A stretch of 8,384 bases of DNA, taken from an uncultured Eubacteriales bacterium. GTDB lineage: Bacteria > Bacillota > Clostridia > Oscillospirales > UMGS1783. Of the stretch, positions 6,666 through 8,384 are shown piece after piece. Made by a program: the position numbers and the translations under genes. Numbering within the stretch: the stretch's first letter is position 1; each line of letters opens with the position of its first letter. The DNA is taken from NCBI GenBank assembly GCA_905209135.1, contig CAJLRT010000043.1:1-8384 (forward strand), written 5' to 3'. A model generated the notes under the pieces. That model was not told where the DNA came from, searched no databases, and saw nothing but the letters and a program-made list of their open reading frames with translations.

Positions 6666-7169
6666 TTATTCCTCCAGCATTGCAAGAATACGTTCGATCA
6701 CAAGTTCAGGGGACAGTCCCGCTGCGGCGACGGTCCGGTCCGCATATCGCTGGTACAGCGGCTGCCTGTGCAGATACAGGTCGTACAGCGTCTCATCTTT
6801 CGCCTGGACAACGCCGCGCGTGCTTATGTTTTTCAGCCGTTTTTCCAGTTCGGAAAACGGTACGTCTATATAGAAAACAGAGCTGATCTCTTTTAAATGC
6901 CGCATCCCGGCGTCGCTGTATACGGCGCTTCCGCCCGTGGCGACAACGGCATGCCGCGCGTTGAAACCAAGCAATGTCCGCTCCTCCATCTCCTTAAAGC
7001 GGTCCAGGCCGTTTTCCCGCAGCAGTTTGTGCAGTACGTCGCCGTACTGGCGCTGCATTAAGAGATCCGTATCCACAAAATCATAGCCGAGCGTTTTGGC
7101 AAGCAGAACACCGATGGTGCTTTTCCCTGCGCCGGGCATGCCGATAAGCGTTATGTTCTCCATATTCAT
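6666..7169 (-). CDS. Shikimate kinase family protein (divergent substrate site)
   Basis: Small P-loop kinase of 167 residues, the normal length for shikimate kinase, which phosphorylates the shikimate 3-hydroxyl in aromatic amino acid synthesis. Walker A GMPGAGKST is at 10-18 and the acidic DTD at 33-35, with ATGGS at 77-81, a LID-region Arg118 and HRQPLYQRYAD at 134-144. Several consensus positions differ: the shikimate-binding FR appears as FK (59-60), the third Gly of GGG is Ser81, and the LID RPLL reads RGVV (118-121). I believe this pattern recurs in a clostridial subfamily, so it is not a sequencing error, but the substrate is less certain than the name implies. The ATG overlaps the upstream stop by ATGA and has no strong ribosome-binding site, suggesting translational coupling; a second ATG two codons in is possible. 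No aro gene is in view. Confidence 0.88.
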   Translation of the reverse strand: MNMENITLIGMPGAGKSTIGVLLAKTLGYDFVDTDLLMQRQYGDVLHKLLRENGLDRFKEMEERTLLGFNARHAVVATGGSAVYSDAGMRHLKEISSVFYIDVPFSELEKRLKNISTRGVVQAKDETLYDLYLHRQPLYQRYADRTVAAAGLSPELVIERILAMLEE

Positions 7170-8336
7170 ATTGTTCCCGAACCAGAGAAGATGGAGATGA
7201 ACAGAGCGGGCAGCATCCAGAGGCAGTGGAAGAACAGCATTTTCGCCGGTGCGAACACCGTAGCCGTGTCCTGCGTCAGCAGGGTGAGCGCAAGGAATAC
7301 GACAGCGCCCAGAAGCAGTGCGACAGTCCGGATGACCGTAGACGCTTTCACGGAACTGATCAGCCTGCGGCAGTTGGCGAGCGCGGCTGTAATACCGCCA
7401 GCGCCTGTGATAGAATAGATTCCGGCCGGGTATTTGTCCTTTACCTCGTCGTGATGGTACAGGCGCTCAAACTCCTCTTTGGTCGCTATGGTAAAGTTGT
7501 GGGGATCAGCGTCGTACATTTCAGCCAGAAGCTCGGACGTTATATTGTAGTCACGGGTCAGGATCATCATCTCGAAGTGCTCAGGATTGATCTTGCGCAG
7601 GTTATTGTAAATCATTTTGTCGGGCTTGTAGGAAATGGAGAACACGGCCATGAGCTTGTAGCTGTCCGCAAACATAATGACCTGTCTGCCGGCACGGCGG
7701 TATTTCTCCTCCAGATCCACCGTCGGCAGCTTGATTCCGCAGTCGATAAGGTACTGGCTGCTGCCCACGAAATACTTGGTGTTGTTGATTACGCCCGAAT
7801 ACCCTTTGCCGGGCACCCAGTCAAAGTCCTTCACAGGCATGAGCATTTCATGTTTGTTGTCCAGAATGCTGAGGAACGCACCGGCTACCGGGCTGCCGCT
7901 TGCGTGTATGAGGGATGCGCTGTTTATAATAACGTCGTTGATTTTGTCGTTGCCGTTAATCTTCATGGAGTGCACGACAATATTTTCAGGGCGGAACAGG
8001 TCGTTATCGCACACAACAAGCGTCGAGGTTTTGGCAAAGGCCTGGGCTTTGGTGTAGCTTACGACAGCGCTTCCGCTGCGCCGGATTTTTCCGGACACAG
8101 CGCGCAGGGGGAGGGAATATGCGATGTCATAGCAGAACGGCGCGATCATGCACAGAGCCGCCGCAAAGGTGGGGAATACCGATCCCGCGCCGCCCAGCAA
8201 AGCGCTGGCGATGACCGCGATCACCATCAGGCCAACGGAGGCCAGAATGCTGTATTTGGACAGGGTGTCGGCAAAATTGTTGTCGAACGAGTTGTTGAGA
8301 AAACGCGTAATCAGGGACACAGGTCTGCAGGAGGAC
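7166..8336 (-). CDS. P-type-ATPase-like membrane protein with degenerate catalytic motifs, 5' partial
   Basis: The architecture follows the second half of a P1B-type cation ATPase. Residues are numbered in the open frame from 8353, whose first six residues are adapter. Two membrane helices (about 34-54, 58-82) precede a soluble domain (about 100-335), then two more helices (about 340-360, 371-390). Family echoes: GKGYSGVINNTKYFVGSSQYL (182-202, nucleotide domain) and SGSPVAGAF (152-160) where SEHPLA is usual. Catalytic signatures are lost: DKTGT becomes DNDLF (116-120), the metal CPC becomes PFC (72-74), TGD becomes TRD (266-268), and GDGxND becomes GAGGIT (317-322). It is probably not a pump; a pseudoenzyme with scaffold or sensor role is inference. 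The frame is open throughout, so it is not simply decayed. It overlaps the kinase gene by ATGA. The N-terminal part lies beyond the contig end. Confidence 0.7.
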
Positions 8337-8384
8337 AGATCGGAAGAGCACACGTCTGAACTCCAGTCACACAGTGATCTCGTA
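8337..8384 (+). other. Illumina TruSeq adapter with index (sequencing artefact)
   Basis: From 8337 the sequence is the TruSeq read-1 3' adapter (AGATCGGAAGAGCACACG... to 8370), followed by the six-base index ACAGTG (8371-8376) and the constant ATCTCGTA that continues toward the P7 end. It is not genomic. Read backwards it adds the false N-terminus MCSSDL to the gene ending at the contig edge. Confidence 0.99.

Noticed and set aside
8336..8353. N-terminus MCSSDL of the last minus-strand frame, with a GTG start at 8351-8353
   Set aside because: It is the translation of the Illumina adapter in reverse, not protein sequence; the native gene runs off the contig at 8336.
7226..8359. Long plus-strand open frame opposite the P-type-ATPase-like gene
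   Set aside because: It lacks recognisable motifs, reads into the adapter, and is antisense to a gene with clear homology; it is a GC-rich shadow frame.

Overview
This is a metagenome-type assembly fragment from an endospore-forming Firmicute, most likely a moderately GC-rich clostridial (Oscillospirales/Ruminococcaceae-like) bacterium. The evidence is a stand-alone AICAR transformylase without an IMP cyclohydrolase domain, dipicolinate synthase genes (dpaA/dpaB, a sporulation marker), good Shine-Dalgarno sites, and GC-rich codons. The lineage is inference. Both ends are technically suspect. The last 48 bases are an Illumina TruSeq adapter with its index. The first ~54 bases do not fit the gene they precede.

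Layout. (1) Plus strand, about 55-2489: the end of a purine operon, AICAR transformylase then purD, closed by a strong hairpin terminator that also serves the convergent operon. (2) Minus strand, 4146-2547: sigma-A-like promoter, metA (with Glu111, suggesting acetyl-CoA use), then an unrecognised 198-residue protein 18 bases downstream. (3) Minus strand, 5744-4205: a candidate mother-cell (sigma-K-like) promoter, dpaA, dpaB and a GC-rich hairpin. The two proteins together make dipicolinic acid for the spore core. (4) Minus strand, 8336-5809: a tightly packed operon of a P-type-ATPase-like membrane protein that has lost its catalytic motifs (5'-truncated by the contig end), a divergent shikimate-kinase-family protein, and a membrane-anchored M15 D,D-carboxypeptidase, followed by a terminator.

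How they fit together: regions 1 and 2 are ordinary biosynthesis (purines, methionine). Region 3 is sporulation. Region 4 is the least ordinary: the apparent pseudo-ATPase overlaps the kinase gene by 4 bases, and the kinase gene is 2 bases from the peptidase gene, so the three are probably translated together. No aromatic-pathway gene is visible nearby, and the kinase departs from consensus at substrate-binding positions. No mobile element, CRISPR array, tRNA or rRNA is visible. No gene-free stretch exceeds 300 bases; the two largest gaps (4089-4234 and 5689-5808) hold the promoters, repeats and terminators listed.
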